NCBI RefSeq assembly: GCF_011075055.1
Contig: NC_058155.1
Coordinates: 3,584,001-3,648,000, forward strand
Length of the DNA stretch: 64,000 bases
Direction of reading: 5' to 3'
Source: Mangifera indica
Taxonomy: Eukaryota > Streptophyta > Magnoliopsida > Sapindales > Anacardiaceae
The notes under the pieces were generated by a model. That model was not told the origin of the DNA and ran no database searches. It saw only the letters and a list, made by a program, of their open reading frames with translations. Below, piece by piece: positions 22,373-34,740 of this stretch (position 1 is its first letter; every line of letters begins with the position of its first letter). The translations under genes were made by a program, and so were the position numbers.

Positions 22373-22899
22373 TGTGCGGAAATTTAAATGAATGTGAACA
22401 TGAATGAATTTTGCTGGGAATAATTGATTATTTATAAAAGCAAGAAAAAGAGGATTGTATTGTAGAATTGACATATTTTTACATATTTTTTGTTTTTCCA
22501 CGTTCCAACAATATTAGATAATAATTATTTTTTAAATTTTATTTTATATATATTAATGTATTTACTATTTTTAAATAATTTTTAATTAATAATAAAATAA
22601 TATTTAATTATAAATAATATAATATTATTTATAAATAAATTTATATTTATTATTTGTATATATAATATTACTAACATATTAAGACATTATTTTATAAAAA
22701 TTTAAAAAATCAAAATTTAGGCTAAAAATATCAGTTTAAAATATAAAACTTAATACCTGAATTGCTTTCACTCCTTCAACTCTATTCTATCATGAAGGAG
22801 GTTGTGGAAATCATGATAAAGTACAATTTTTGTCCTTGCACAACTCACCGGTCTTTACATTGATTAAAATTTATGCTAAATTATAATTATATTATATTT

Positions 22900-23197
22900 T
22901 TAGAGGTAATGAAAATGATAAAATAATAATATTATCATATTTAATAAAATTTGATAAATTGAATAAATATAAATAATTATTATGTTTGATTAGAAGTAAT
23001 AAAAAAAATACTAATATATTATTTTATTTAAATATCTATAATCATAATTATTCTAAAATATTTATTATTTTATTTATTATATTAATTAAAAATAAGATTA
23101 TTTTTATCTTAAAAAATTAATAAATAATAATATAATTATAATAAAATTAAGATTACCAAAGTAATATTTAAAATCTTGAAATCAAACGGCCCCTTAT
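22900..23197 (-). repeat. MITE fragment related to 14239-14720
   Basis: Ends AATCAAACGGCCCCTTA, the reverse complement of the GGGGCCGTTTG terminus, preceded by the same A/T-rich core (AATTAAAAATAAGATTATTTT). The other terminus is not identifiable. Confidence 0.6.
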
Positions 23198-24429
23198 AAC
23201 ATTAGAAGAATTATTGCTGCAAAATTTTCCCCTCCTCTTTTAGGGTTTCATACTTTTCAAGTTATCATAACGTAGCCACCTATTAAACTTTTTAAAACTT
23301 TCATTTCCCTCTCCCTGTATAGTTTCGATCATTGCCCTTTTTCCGGTCGCTCCCTCCCTCTGTCACCGGTCACCTCTCTCCATCCAAAACACTATGCTAA
23401 CTTCTCTAGCTTACAAAAACTGAAATGGAAGTTGGCCGCCCCATATTGTTAAATAATTTATGAATAATACTTAATATTAATATAATTATAAAACCCACCA
23501 TAATTTACATTTTAACCTGTAGTTTGTTTATTATTTTCACTTTAGATATTAAAATATTAATAAAGTGATTTTAATTTTATTATAATTTTATCTTTACTTA
23601 TTAGTCTTTCAAGATTAAAATACTTTTATTTTAATTAAAATAATAAGTAAAATGTAAAATATTTTAGAAAAAATATATTCGCCAAAAGATAGCAAATAAA
23701 AATAATTTAATCAATTAATTTTATAATTTAACAAGATAAAAGATAGCAAATTGAAATACTCCAAGCATCCTATTCAGTTGTTCAATCTCCCCTTGAATTT
23801 TGAAGCTAAAATCCTTTTAGCTTCTAGCCTTGAAATCTCTTCAAGGTCTAATAATAAATGTGTATCACACTATTTAAGTAAACTTACCTGTAAAATGAAT
23901 ATAGAAAACAAACAAAGAGAAAAATTACTAAGAGAAGTTTATATCTAATTTCTAAGTTTGAAAAGATGTATGATGAACTCATGTACTAAAATTAAATAAT
24001 AGATACTCATTTTCAACAATTTTCTAGTAAAATCCATTATTTTTCAATGATTAAAATAGGGAATAACTTCATATATCATTCCTTATCAAACACTTTTAAT
24101 TTCACCCCTCGTTGGTATAATAACACTTTCTCATCTAAAATCAAATTCCATTAAAAAAACTAATGATGTAATGGCAAAAAAGTAATTTTACTGTTTATTA
24201 AAATCGAAACAAAAAATTAAAAAAATTCTTTATATCAAACTCAAACATGTTAAACATGATAATTTAATACTTTAAAAGATTTACAAACTCACAAATCAAT
24301 CTCTAAAATTTTTATACTATCTGAGATTGTGCTTTAAAAAAAATTGTAATCACTCTACTAAAATATGTCAATTGACCCCATTGAGTTGGGGGAAGTTTCG
24401 AGAATATTTCGTTATTTAAATCGGTCTTT

Positions 24430-24583
24430 TAGATATAACCCTTTGACTTTCGGGTGGGAAAGGATGTCGGTCACTCTATTAATTTCCTGAGAAAAAGCAA
24501 AGAAATTGAACCCAGGAAAAAAATATACAAATAAACTTGTAACTCTGTGAGAAGAAATAGTCTTGTTGCTTCAATTAACTGCA
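24430..24583 (+). promoter_or_regulatory. Proximal promoter and 5' leader of TNL-3
   Basis: Lies directly before the start codon and is conserved with 22225-22372 and, in its 3' half, with 4840-4966. It contains TTGACT at 24443-24448, a W-box core of the kind bound by WRKY factors in defence gene promoters, and an ATATACAAATAAAC segment at about 24525 that could serve as a TATA region. Function is inferred from position and conservation only. Confidence 0.5.
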
Positions 24584-27500
24584 ATGGCTTCTTCTTCTTC
24601 TTCTTCTCAAGTGAAGTATGATGTTTTCCTCAATTTCAGAGGTGAGGACACTCGAGACAATTTTATCAGCCACCTCAATGAAGCTTTGTGTCGGAGAAAG
24701 ATTGTTACTTTCATCGATGATCAACTTGTAAGAGGAGATGAGATATCACCATCTCTTTTGAATGCGATTAGGGGATCAAAGATTTCAATCATCATATTCT
24801 CGAAAGGTTATGCTTCTTCTACATGGTGCCTCCAAGAACTTGTGGAGATCCTCGATCGCAAGAGAATGTACGGTCAGATTGTGATTCCAGTGTTCTATCA
24901 TGTAGATCCATCAGTTGTAAGGAAGCAATCAGGGACTTATGGAGATGCACTTGGCCAGCATGAAATAAAATATATGAAGGAAAAAGAGATGTTGCAGAGA
25001 TGGAGGGATGCTTTGACGGAAGCTGCCAATCTATCTGGCTTTGATTCAAATTCCATCAGGTGGGTGCTTTCTAAGCGTTGATATTATTATTATTATTATT
25101 ATTATGATAATTCTTCTATATAAAAGTCACTTTCAATTATGAAAGAAAACTTCAAATACAACTTCTATAAGTCCAACTATACAATTGAACCTTTTTTGGT
25201 TCCTTTAACAAAATTCCATTTCAGTTGTTTGAAAATAGCTTAACTTCCCCCACATTATTTATCTTAATTTATCTGTTAATCAAATTATCCTTAGATTTCA
25301 CGCTATACCTTTTATTAAAATGAAACAGCTTTTTGTATCAACATGCCATATTGGCCATTTATTATAGAACGAGTGTTTATATAATAACAAAACTAAATTA
25401 TCTGAAGTTGGAAGGAGCGTTTTTAATTGATAACCAAATTATTATCAGTTTTATTTAATATATGCATAAGCTTTCCTTGGAAAGTCCAAACCAAAATTGG
25501 GCTCTTGGAATCCGACTTTGTCTTTATTTTTTTCATTAATTTATTGATTAGCTTATTGTTGTTTTTGCCTTTTGTTTCTAATGTAGGCCTGAATCGAAAC
25601 TTGTTGACACAATTACCGAATGTATTTTGGAGAGTTTGAATGATAAGTCTTATAACGATAATAAGAACTTGGTTGGAGTAGCAATGAAGATCCAGAAAAT
25701 TAAATCTTTATTGTCTGATCAGTCAAGTAAAGTATGCAAGTTAGGACTTTGGGGTATGGGTGGCATAGGCAAGACGACTCTTGCTGAAGCAGTCTTCAAT
25801 GAAATCTCAAGTCAATTTGAAGCTTCGTATTTTGCTCGAAATGTTAGGGAAGCATCAAATATAAATCAACTGCGTCGTTTGCAAAAAGAATTTCTTTATG
25901 CAATATTAGGGGATAAACACCTTGATATAAAACACACATCCACAAAAAAAAGGCTTGGACGTAAAAGAGTTCTTACTGTTTTTGATGACGTGACAGATTC
26001 GAAACAAATAAAAGAATTAATTGAAAATCCTGAAGACTTGGGTTTTGGAAGTCAAATCATTATAACCACAAGGGATAAACAAGTGCTAACAATTTGTGGA
26101 TTGGATGATTCTACCATATATAAGGTTGAAGGATTAGGTGGTGATAAATCTCTTAGACTTTTTAAACAACATGCCTTCAAACAAAATCATCCAATTGATG
26201 AAGTTTACTTGAAGCTTTCAAAAAAAGTTATAAGTTATACAAAAGGTTTGCCTTTAGCTCTCGAAGTTTTAGGTAACCATCTCCTTGGTAGAGGAAAACT
26301 TGAATGGGATAGTGCACTGGAAGATTTACAAAAATCTCCGTATGAGGGTATCCAAAAGGTGCTTAAGATCAGTTATGATGGATTATCTGATAAAGAGAAG
26401 ACTTTATTTTTAGATATTGCATGCTTCTTTAAAGGATATGATAAATATCTAGTTGGTACATTCAGTTCATATAATCGAATACGTGTTCTTGTTGATAAAG
26501 CTCTTATATCTATTCTATTTACCACAATAGAAATGCATGATTTAATTCAAGAGATGGGTTGGGAAATTGTCCGACAAGAGTCGATCACTAAACTTGGCCA
26601 ACGCAGTCGATTGTGGCATCATGAAGATGTAGATCGTGTATTGAAAAAAAATCTGGTAAATATACATGACATTAACTTTCAATTTATATGTTATAGTATA
26701 TGGGATATATTGAAATATTTGAACTAGTAGTGTATCTTTTTCATTTTTCCCTATAGAATAGTTCATGAAGTAATTGGTTTCGGGTTTAGAGGTATATCAT
26801 GTTATTTTGCTGTAAACTTATCTTTTGATTTTAATTGTAGGGAACTGACAAAGTGAGAGGTATGCTCTTTGAAATGGCTGAAATGAGAGAGATCCACTTA
26901 AATCCTCATGCTTTCTCAGAGATGGCTAATCTAAGACTCATAGTAAATAACTTATATTGGAGATGCAATAATAAAGTTCATGGTTTTGACAACATTGAAT
27001 TTGATTTCTCAGAGTTAGAATGCCTCTGTTGGGATTATTACCCCTTCCCATCATTGCCTTTGAAATTTGATCTTGATAACCTTGTTGTACTTAAGATGCG
27101 AAACAATAATCTTAAACAACTATGGACGGGCATCAAGGTATATGTTGATTTCATTTGAAAATTCTCTTTCATAAATTTTAAATATTAGATTTTTTTAATT
27201 GTATTGGTCATTTCTTTTTCTTGATACAGAATCTTCCTCGTTTAAAATACATTGACCTAAGTCACCCAAGACATCTACTTGAAGTCCCAAACCTTTCAAA
27301 GGCTTCAAATCTAGAGCGGCTGATTCTAAGAAATTGCAAAAGCCTTGTCAATCTTCCAATTGGCATTCAATCAAGGTCTTTAAGAGATGTTTTTCTCTCT
27401 GGCTGCTCTAATCTCAACACTGCTCCAAGGATATCAGGTAATATGGAAAGATTGTGTTTGGATGGAACTGCAATAAAAACCTTATCGTCTTCCATAGAAA

Positions 27501-30040
27501 GCCCTTCCAGACTAGTTGAACTGAATCTTAAGAACTGCTTAAGCCTTGAAAGTCTTCCAAGCAGCCTTTGTAATTTGACATCTCTTCGAGAGCTTGATCT
27601 CTCTGGTTCGTCAAATCTAAAGATGGTTCCAGAGTTCCCATCTGAGATCCTAGAGTTGTATTTAGATGGAACTACAGTAAAAGAATTGTCTTCATCGATT
27701 GGGAAAGTATCATCTCTGATAAGATTAAGTCTTAGAAATTGTTCAAGCCTTGAAAGTCTTCCAAGCAACCTTTGTAATTTGACATCTCTTCGACAACTTG
27801 ATCTCTCTGGTTCGTCAAATCTAAAGATGGTTCCAAAGTTCCCACCTAAGATCCTAGAGTTGTATTTAGATGGAACTGTAGTAAAAGAATTGTCTTCATC
27901 GATTGGGAAAGTTTCATCTCTAATAAGATTAAGTCTTAGAAATTGTTTAAGCCTTGAAAGTCTTCCAAGTAGCCTTTGTAATTTGACATCTCTTCGACAG
28001 CTTGATCTCTCTGGTTTGTCAAATCTTAAGATGGTTCCAGAGTTTCCACCTAAGATCCTAGATTTGTCTTTAGATAGAACTGCAGTAAAAGAATTGTCTT
28101 CATCGATTGGGAAAGTATCATCTCTGATAAGATTAAGTCTTAGAAATTGTTCAAGCCTTGAAAGTCTTCCAAGCAACCTTTGTAATTTGACATCTCTTCG
28201 ACAGCTTGATCTCTCTGGTTCGTCAAATCTAAAGATGGTTCCAGAGTTTCCACCTGAGATCCTAAAGCTATATTTAGATGGAACTGCGGTAAAAGAATTG
28301 TCTTCATCGATTGGGAAAGTATCATCTCTGACAAGATTAAGTCTTAGAAATTGTTCAAGCCTTGAAAGTCTTCCAAGCAGCCTTTGTAATTTGACATCTC
28401 TTCGACAGCTTGATCTCTCTGGTTCGTCAAATCTAAAGATGATTCCAGAGTTCCCACCTGAGATCCTAGAGTTGTATTTAGATGGAACTGCTGTAAAAGA
28501 ATTGTCTTCATCGATTGGGAAAGTATCATCTCTAGTAAGATTAAGTCTTAGAAATTGTTCAAGCCTTGAAAGTCTTCCAAGCAGCCTTTGTAATTTGACA
28601 TCTCTTCGACAGCTTGATCTCTCTGGGTCGTCAAATCTAAAGATGGTTCCAGAGTTCCCACCTGAGATCCTAGAGTTGTATTTAGATGGAATTGCAATAA
28701 AAGAATTATCTTTATCGATTGGGAAAGTATCATCTCTGATAAGATTAAGTCTTAGAAATTGTTCAAACCTTGAAAGTCTTCCAAACACCATTGATAAGTT
28801 GAAATCTCTGAAATATCTTTGTATGTCGGGTTGTTCAAAACTTGAAAGATTGCCTGATGGCTTGGGAAAGTTAGAGAGCTTGGAAGCAATTGAAGCTAGT
28901 GGAATTACTGTTAAAGAGCTGCCTTCAGTTATGGTTGTTATATCAGCTTTGCAATTTTTAAAGAGATTAGAGTTGAATTACTGCAGTATTACGGAGTTAC
29001 CCAATAATATTGACAATCTGCCCTTACTCATAGATCTAGAATTGGAAGGAAACAATTTTGAGAGCATCCCAACAAACATCATGAACCTTTCCAAGTTACA
29101 AAGCCTTAACATAAGGTTTTGTGATAGGCTTCAATTCTTACCAAAGCTTCCATGCAATATAAAAGAACTTCTAGCAGATGGTTGCAAATTGCTGAAAGGA
29201 TTATCAGGTTTTACAAATCTAGAAACTCTAGGACCTGATAGAAGGTCACTGAGCTTGTTCAATTGTGTCAGTCTGGATTGGGATGGAATCAGAAACATTT
29301 TGAGTGATTCTATATTGGATGCGTTCAGAAGTAAAAGTTACCGTTTCACACATAAGGTATCATTTTATCTCTCATTTGCATTTGATTTCAATTTCTTTTT
29401 CTGATCTGAAGTAAAAAAAAAATGATGTTAAATCAACAATTTTAGTAATAACCAGTTTTCTGTAATGTATTAGGTAACTCTCCAGCGAGATGTTCAAATT
29501 TGTTACCCTGGAAGTGACATTCCGAAATGGTTTAACATTCAAAGTAGTGGATCAGTTATTAAGTTACCACAAGGTTCATTCAATGAGAAGGTTCTGGGTC
29601 TTGCCTTTTGTTTCATTGTTGAAGTTGAAGATAATTGTGATGAGTGTAATTTCTTTGGTGTCGGTTCTACGATGCGACTGAGTCACCCTGATGTGGACAG
29701 AATGTTTAGTGAACAGACGTATCTTTTGACCAAGTGTATTAGGTCAGATCATGTATTAGTGATATATGACCACATTATATGGGATATATTTGGGACAAAA
29801 GATTTTAAATTCGCTTGTGATACGGAAGCCGTTATCTCTTTCCGTCCCTTAGATGGTTTAGAATTTACAGAGACAAATTGGATAAAAAATATAAAGAAGT
29901 GTGGGGTTCGTTTATTGTTCACTGAAGGGTTGGAGGAAACTATGAAAAGATTAGGATGTTCCATCCATGGTGAAGAAGATGGATTTAAATCTTCAAATTT
30001 CTATAAAGGCGAATCTAGCTCAAGGTATGTAATTACATAA
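24584..30040 (+). CDS. TNL-3: intact TIR-NBS-LRR immune receptor, about 1,511 aa
   Basis: Exons: 24584-25059, 25587-26655, 26841-27137, 27230-29356, 29474-30040; all introns are GT-AG and all joins keep frame (515+99+709+188 codons). The start was chosen at MASSSSSSQVKYDVF, which aligns with TNL-2. TIR, residues about 11-158: FRGEDTRDNF, FIDDQLVRGDEIS, and putative NADase glutamate E85 in WCLQELVEIL. NBS, about 185-515: P-loop GMGGIGKTT (215-223), VLTVFDDV (kinase-2), GSQIIITTRDKQ (RNBS-B), GLPLALEVLG, LFLDIACFFKG, MHDLIQEMG. The LRR fills exons 3-4 and includes six tandem 68-residue units. Exon 5 begins a C-JID-type post-LRR domain (YPGSDIPKWFNIQSSGS). Family knowledge: such proteins recognise pathogen effectors and signal through TIR NADase activity. 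The specific effector cannot be inferred. The stop at 30038-30040 follows GESSSRYVIT. A GTATGT donor-like site overlaps the last codons, so splicing to a further exon cannot be excluded. Confidence 0.88.
27548..28771 (+). repeat. Six tandem 204-bp units in TNL-3 LRR exon
   Basis: Exactly 1,224 bp, six in-frame units of 68 codons. Each encodes three LRRs of 24, 21 and 23 residues (SLCNLTSLRQLDLSG...; FPPEILELYLDGTAVKELSSS; IGKVSSLIRLSLRNC...). Units differ by only a few residues, e.g. Gly/Leu/Ser in DLSG(S/L)SNL, EF/KF in VP(E/K)F, and LDG versus LDR in unit 3. TNL-2 has no equivalent array. Confidence 0.95.
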
Positions 30041-30289
30041 CTTATATATACGCCTTCTTAACTGTATATAATTATGTAATGCTTTCTCTATGTCTATACT
30101 ATTTTCATGCTTATGACTGATTTCTGAATGGTGTTCTTCTGGTCTGTGTTATCATTTCTATATATGTTCATATAATTTGGAATTCTCAGAATTCAAATCT
30201 GCAATTTATGATTAGTGTTATTATTAGTAGAATCATGAACTCAATCTTTAAAGAATATATTTTTTTTTGTCTCTTTCACCAACCATATT

Positions 30290-30611
30290 GTTGCAACTCA
30301 AAAGACAATTGGGGCCTTCCATGGTCAGCCAACCTCCACCGGACTGCATGACTGAAAGGGGAATTGGAGCTTCTGCCAAGGGAAGTGCTCAAGCACAGGT
30401 ATACTGACAATGGTGAGCTGGAGGTTTCTGTTGCTTGGAAAAATTTCCCAGAATTTAAGAATTCATGGGTGCAATACACTCTTTTCAAACAAGCTTTCCC
30501 ACAATTCCACCTTAAGGATAAGGTGCCTCTCGATAGGAGGGGAAATGTTATATCTAGAATTTATGTATCACGCAAGTGGAAGAGATACCAAATGAAGGGT
30601 ACACCTAGGGG
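30290..30611 (+). pseudogene. Ty3/gypsy integrase C-terminus with chromodomain, fragment
   Basis: The translated segments QLKRQLGPSMV, then ELELLPREVLKHRY, VAWKNFPEFKNSWVQY and FPQFHLKDKVPLDRRGNV follow the order of the integrase tail and chromodomain of plant chromoviruses (LKR..LG; LP..VL..R; W..LP..E.SWE; FP.F.LEDKV). One extra G near 30358 shifts the frame between the first two segments. No reverse transcriptase, RNase H or integrase core precedes it, so it is a 3' remnant of a retroelement. It is interrupted at 30611 by a hAT transposon. Confidence 0.7.
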
Positions 30612-30851
30612 TAGACCTGGCCACGGGCCGGTTTGGCCCGTGAACCGGACCGAAACCGGCCCGGATAAACCCGGAACCGGAACCGGAACCGAAACCGTGG
30701 CTCTACGGTTCGGTTCCGGTTCACATAAATTGAAACCGTGGAACCGCCGGTTCACACCGGTTTATGAACCGGCGGTTTACTGTGCTGAACCGAAAAAAAT
30801 TTGAAAATTTTTTGAAAATTTTTTGATTTTGATTTTAATTTTATTTAAAAA

Positions 30852-30962
30852 GGCAACGGTTCCCTGCGCAGGGAATCGTTGCCTTTTGAAGGAAATTTGC
30901 AGGGGACCGTTGGTCCCCTGCAATTTTCAGTGAAGTTGCAGGGGACCGTTGGTCCCCTGCAA
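30852..30962. repeat. Three short perfect or near-perfect hairpins in the hAT 5' region
   Basis: GGCAACGGTTCCCTGCGCAG and its complement form a stem at 30852-30883. GCAGGGGACCGTTGGTCCCC-type palindromes occur twice, at about 30897-30923 and 30936-30962, as a tandem copy. They lie between the terminal motif cluster and the transposase start. Confidence 0.85.
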
Positions 30963-31328
30963 TTTTTTGGAATTTCAATTCACCCCCCCTATTTCTAATT
31001 TTTTTCAAAATTTTTTTTTTCTATATATACCCTTTTAAATTCGATTCTCTCAAATCTCAATCTCTCTACTCTCTCACTCAATCCTTCAAACTCTCATTCT
31101 CATTCTTTAAACTCTTAATATTCTCTCAATCTTTCAATTCAATTAAATTTTCTTAAATTTAATTAAATTCTTTCTTAATTTTTTATTAATTTCAATTTTT
31201 TTTTTATACAATTCATAATTAATTATAGAATTTATTTCTATAATTAATTTTATTTATTATTTATTTATTATCTTTTATAATTAATCATATAATTTATTTA
31301 TATAATTAATTTTATTTATTATCAAAAA

Positions 31329-33443
31329 ATGGCAAGTAGTGGAAATTCTTCCGGTTCACGAAGATTTGGTCAATATTCACATATATCAAATGTGAATGAA
31401 AATCAATTTATAGATGATTTTCATTCACAAGAAAGTGAAAACCAATATGAAGAGGTGGAGCAACAACAACAACATCAACAACAGATGGAGATGGAACAAC
31501 AATCTCCAAAAATTTCTACATCCGATATTTTCAAAATTCATTTCAAGAAAATACAAAAAGAAGATGGTAATTTTGATGTTGCTTGCAATTATTGTAGACA
31601 AATTTACAAATTCAAACAAGGAGGTGGATACGGGACATTCAAAAGGCACTTGGAGTCAAAGCATCCGGAAAAAATGGGACAAAGCCGAGGCCAAACACAA
31701 ATAACCCGTTATGGTTCTTCTACACACAAATCTTTATTTATGTATAGTGATAATAAAAGTAAAGAAGAATTTGCAAAAATGGTAGCAATAGATCATTTAG
31801 CATTTAGTTTTGGTGAAAATTTAGGTTTTAATAATTATTGTAAAACTGCATTAAATCCTGCATATAAAACTATTCCAAGAAATACATTAAAAAGAACATT
31901 ATTTAGTTTATATAAAAAACAAAAAAAAAGAGTTAATTCAATTTTTTACAAATTTTAATGGACGTGTATCTCTATGTAGTGATATTTGGAGTGACCATTG
32001 GCAAGTTCACTCTTATATGGGCATAACTTGTCATTGGATAGATGATGATTTTCTATTACAAAAAAGAATGTTATCATTTAGGGTGTTTGATGAGCGACAT
32101 ACGGCTGATAATATTTATAGAATAATTAAAGGAATATTAGAAGAATATAAATTACTTTATAAAATTTTTTCAATTTCATTTGATAATGCACGTTCAAATA
32201 CTGCCTCAATAAATAATTTAATTGATATTTGCAGACCTAATTTAGGTGGTAGATTTTTTCATATTAGATGTGCATGTCATGTGTTAAATTTATGTGTACA
32301 AGATGGTTTAGAATGTCTTAATAATTTTATTAGTCCAATAAAAATAGCAATTTCATATTTATGGACACATCCCCAAATTATGAAAGAATGGGGTAAATTT
32401 TGTAAACAACATAATAAAAGACCAAAAAGATTTCCTAAAGATGTGCCGACTCGTTGGAATTCAACATATGAATTACTCAACGAGTCATTTGATTATAAGG
32501 ATTTATTATGCTCATTTATTTCACAAAATGTGCCACAAATTATATTATATCCCAACATTGGGATATTTGTTCAAAAATTTTAAATGTATTAAAAAATTTT
32601 AATAATGCAACATATACTTTAAGTGGGGTTTATTATCCCACTTCTCATTTATTTTTAAATGAAGCTATTAATATTATTGGAGCTTTACAAGAAGCCGAAC
32701 AAGATATTATTTTACAAGAAGCTGTTTCTTTAATGAAAACAAAATGGTTAAATTACTATAAAATAATTCCAGAACTTTTTCTTGTTGCATGTTTTTTTGA
32801 TCCTAGATTTAAATTAGATGGTGTCACAGATTATTTGACATTATATTATGAATGTTTGCAATTAGATGAAGTTAATATTCCATTAACTATAACTAATATT
32901 ATGAATTTAATTAAAGAAATTTATGCTGAATATGCATTAATTTATGGTGGTTCTTCTTCCTCTCTACCACCTATTGCCCCATCATCAACCCAAAATATGA
33001 GTTATGGTGATCGTATTATGATGCAAAGGGGCAAAAGACCAAGAGGAACATTAGGCTCCACCTCGGAGCTTGATATTTATTTAACTACTATTTTTGAGTT
33101 TGGTGACAGCAATATAGGTAAAGACTTTCCAGTTTTAGAATGGTGGAGTCGACACGCATCAACTTTTCCAATATTGACAGCTATTGCTAAACAAGTTCTA
33201 ACAGCACCGGTATCAACTGTCGCAGTAGAACAAGCGTTTAGTCAAGGGGGTAATATATTGGATGAGAGACGATCAAGTTTGGCTCCCGAATCTATTGAAG
33301 CTCAAGTATGCGTGGACGATTGGACAAGAGCCGAATTACGACAACAAGAAATAAAAGTGGACTTCAATGAAGAATCGCTTGATTTAACTACGGATAGTTC
33401 GATGACGACGGAAAATAATACTCAAGATAGTGGAGGTGAATGA
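31329..33443 (+). pseudogene. hAT transposase (BED zinc finger, dimerisation domain), frameshifted
   Basis: Belongs to the Ac/RICESLEEPER-like transposases that excise and reinsert the element. Starts at MASSGNSSGSRRF. A BED zinc finger follows (CNYC...HLESKHP, residues about 83-115). The RNase-H-like core is recognisable (GITCHWIDDDF, SFDNARSN, RCACHVLNLCVQDGL, PTRWNSTYELL). The C-terminal dimerisation region has LEWWSRHASTFPIL, TVAVEQAFSQGGNILDERRS and a final acidic tail. One frameshift lies in the A9 run near 31921-31929 and another near 32550, where the frame passes to the ORF beginning at 32508. Both are single-base type changes, so the protein was recently functional. The element may still move if transposase is supplied in trans; inference only. 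Confidence 0.9.
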
Positions 33444-33840
33444 TAAGGTAAGGGGGTACTGTCAGCTATTAGATATGCAAAGGTAAGAGAACTACGTAGG
33501 CTTTGATTCTTCTAAACCCCAAGAAGATATGTAGGAAGCTTAATTGAAAAATTAAGTCCAAGCCTTTCTTTTAAATTTCAATTATTGTAATTAATAATTT
33601 AAAAATTAAATCAAGATCATGTATTAGAATTGACGGTTCAACCGTCGGTTCCGAACCGGGGCCATGAACCGGAACCGTCGGTTCCGAACCGGGGCCATGA
33701 ACCGGAACTGGCGGTTCCGAACCGTGGACGAACCGTCCTGTTACGGTTTCGGTTCAGGGTCTTTATATTTTCGAACCGTGAACCGGCGGTTCCGAACCGA
33801 AACCGGCGGTTCATGAACCGTGGCCAGGTCTACCTAGGGG

Positions 33841-34040
33841 CCTTAAGGATAATGTGTCTCTCGATAGGAGGGGAAATGTTAGGTCTAGAATTGATGTATC
33901 ACGCAAGTGGAAGAGATACCAAATGATGGGTACACCTAGGGTCTTGCAGTTAAAGCAAGTGGCAGAATTATGGGGAGATGTTAGGTCTGGAATTTATGTA
34001 TCACGCAAGAGGAAGAGAGCCCAAATGAAGGCACACCTGG
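33841..34040 (+). repeat. Further tandem copies of the chromodomain tail
   Basis: The 100-bp segment CCTTAAGGATAA...GGTACACCTAGGG present at 30511-30611 recurs at 33841-33930, and in shortened form at about 33974-34035 (GATGTTAGGTCTGGAATTTA; CACGCAAGAGGAAGAGAGCC). These units therefore stood in tandem before the hAT inserted between the first and second. Confidence 0.75.
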
Positions 34041-34598
34041 AGGAATTATATTGGCGATCAAAAATGCTGGAGAGGAGTGGCAATCAAAGTTGAAAGCTGG
34101 TTGTTCGAAACAAACACAAAAGGAGAGGTGTTAGTCCTGGAGGAGGGAGCAAGCAGAATTAAGGAAAGGTAGGAGTACACGGGGAGAGACTAGACCTCTC
34201 GAAAGCCTAGAGTTCAGTTACTTTGCTTATTGCTGTTTCTGGGTATTTTTTGCATTTTGTAAGAAGAAACAGATCATGAGTTCATGTAATTACTAAAATT
34301 GGTGATTTGACTTTGTAATGCACTTCCAGTTAATGAAGAAGAATATCTCTTTTTTTCTTAATTGATTTGGAATGTTATATTATTGATTTTGTATTGTTAA
34401 TTTTTGTTATGACTTTTGTGATTAGATTATGGCATGATGATGAGAGCAGTAAGGAGTAGAGAATATTATTGCCGTGAGACTGTCTTTATATAACAGAACT
34501 AAAAGCTTGACAGCATTGAGTGTCGTTTACAAGGGAAGGTTGCTGCTGGAATTGCTTCAGGTGCCTATCACCGTTGTTCCGTTAATGTTTTGTTTATA
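34041..34598 (+). other. Retroelement 3' flank, no gene seen
   Basis: A purine-rich stretch (GGAGGAGGGAGC near 34139) and transcript-like DNA follow the chromodomain tail, plausibly the 3' end or LTR of that retroelement. No paired LTR was found. No open frame of interest. Confidence 0.3.
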
Positions 34599-34740
34599 AG
34601 ATCGATCAAATTTCTGTATTCTGTTTGCAAAAACATGACCACCAATATTTATATAGTTATCTAGAGATGACAAGGCGGAAATTGAATATACATTAAAATT
34701 TTGGAAGTGGAAGAGTTTAATCTATGTATACTCAAAGCGG
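34599..34740 (+). repeat. Remnant of TNL downstream block
   Basis: Matches 13540-13905 after TNL-2 with an internal deletion: GACCACCAATATTTATA, GGAAATTGAATATAC, then GGAAGTGGAAGAGTTTAAT against AAGAAGTGGAAAAGTTTAAT. The coding-like part at 13844 is reduced to a scrap here. Confidence 0.65.

Larger units (their letters stand above)
30612..33832 (+). mobile_element. hAT DNA transposon, 3,221 bp, with 8-bp target duplication
   Basis: Terminal inverted repeats TAGACCTGGCCACGG at 30612-30626 and its exact complement at 33818-33832. The 8-bp target duplication CCTAGGGG is perfect at 30604-30611 and 33833-33840. Both subterminal regions are packed with AACCGG/CCGGTT motifs in opposite orientation, typical sites for hAT transposase binding. 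The interior holds one transposase gene with two frameshifts. Identical ends and target duplication suggest comparatively recent insertion. Confidence 0.95.

Noticed and set aside
27367..28791. 474-codon open frame on the minus strand
   Set aside because: It lies antisense to the tandem LRR units of TNL-3. The 204-bp period is a multiple of 3, so a stop-free antisense frame is copied with every unit. It has no start context or protein family.
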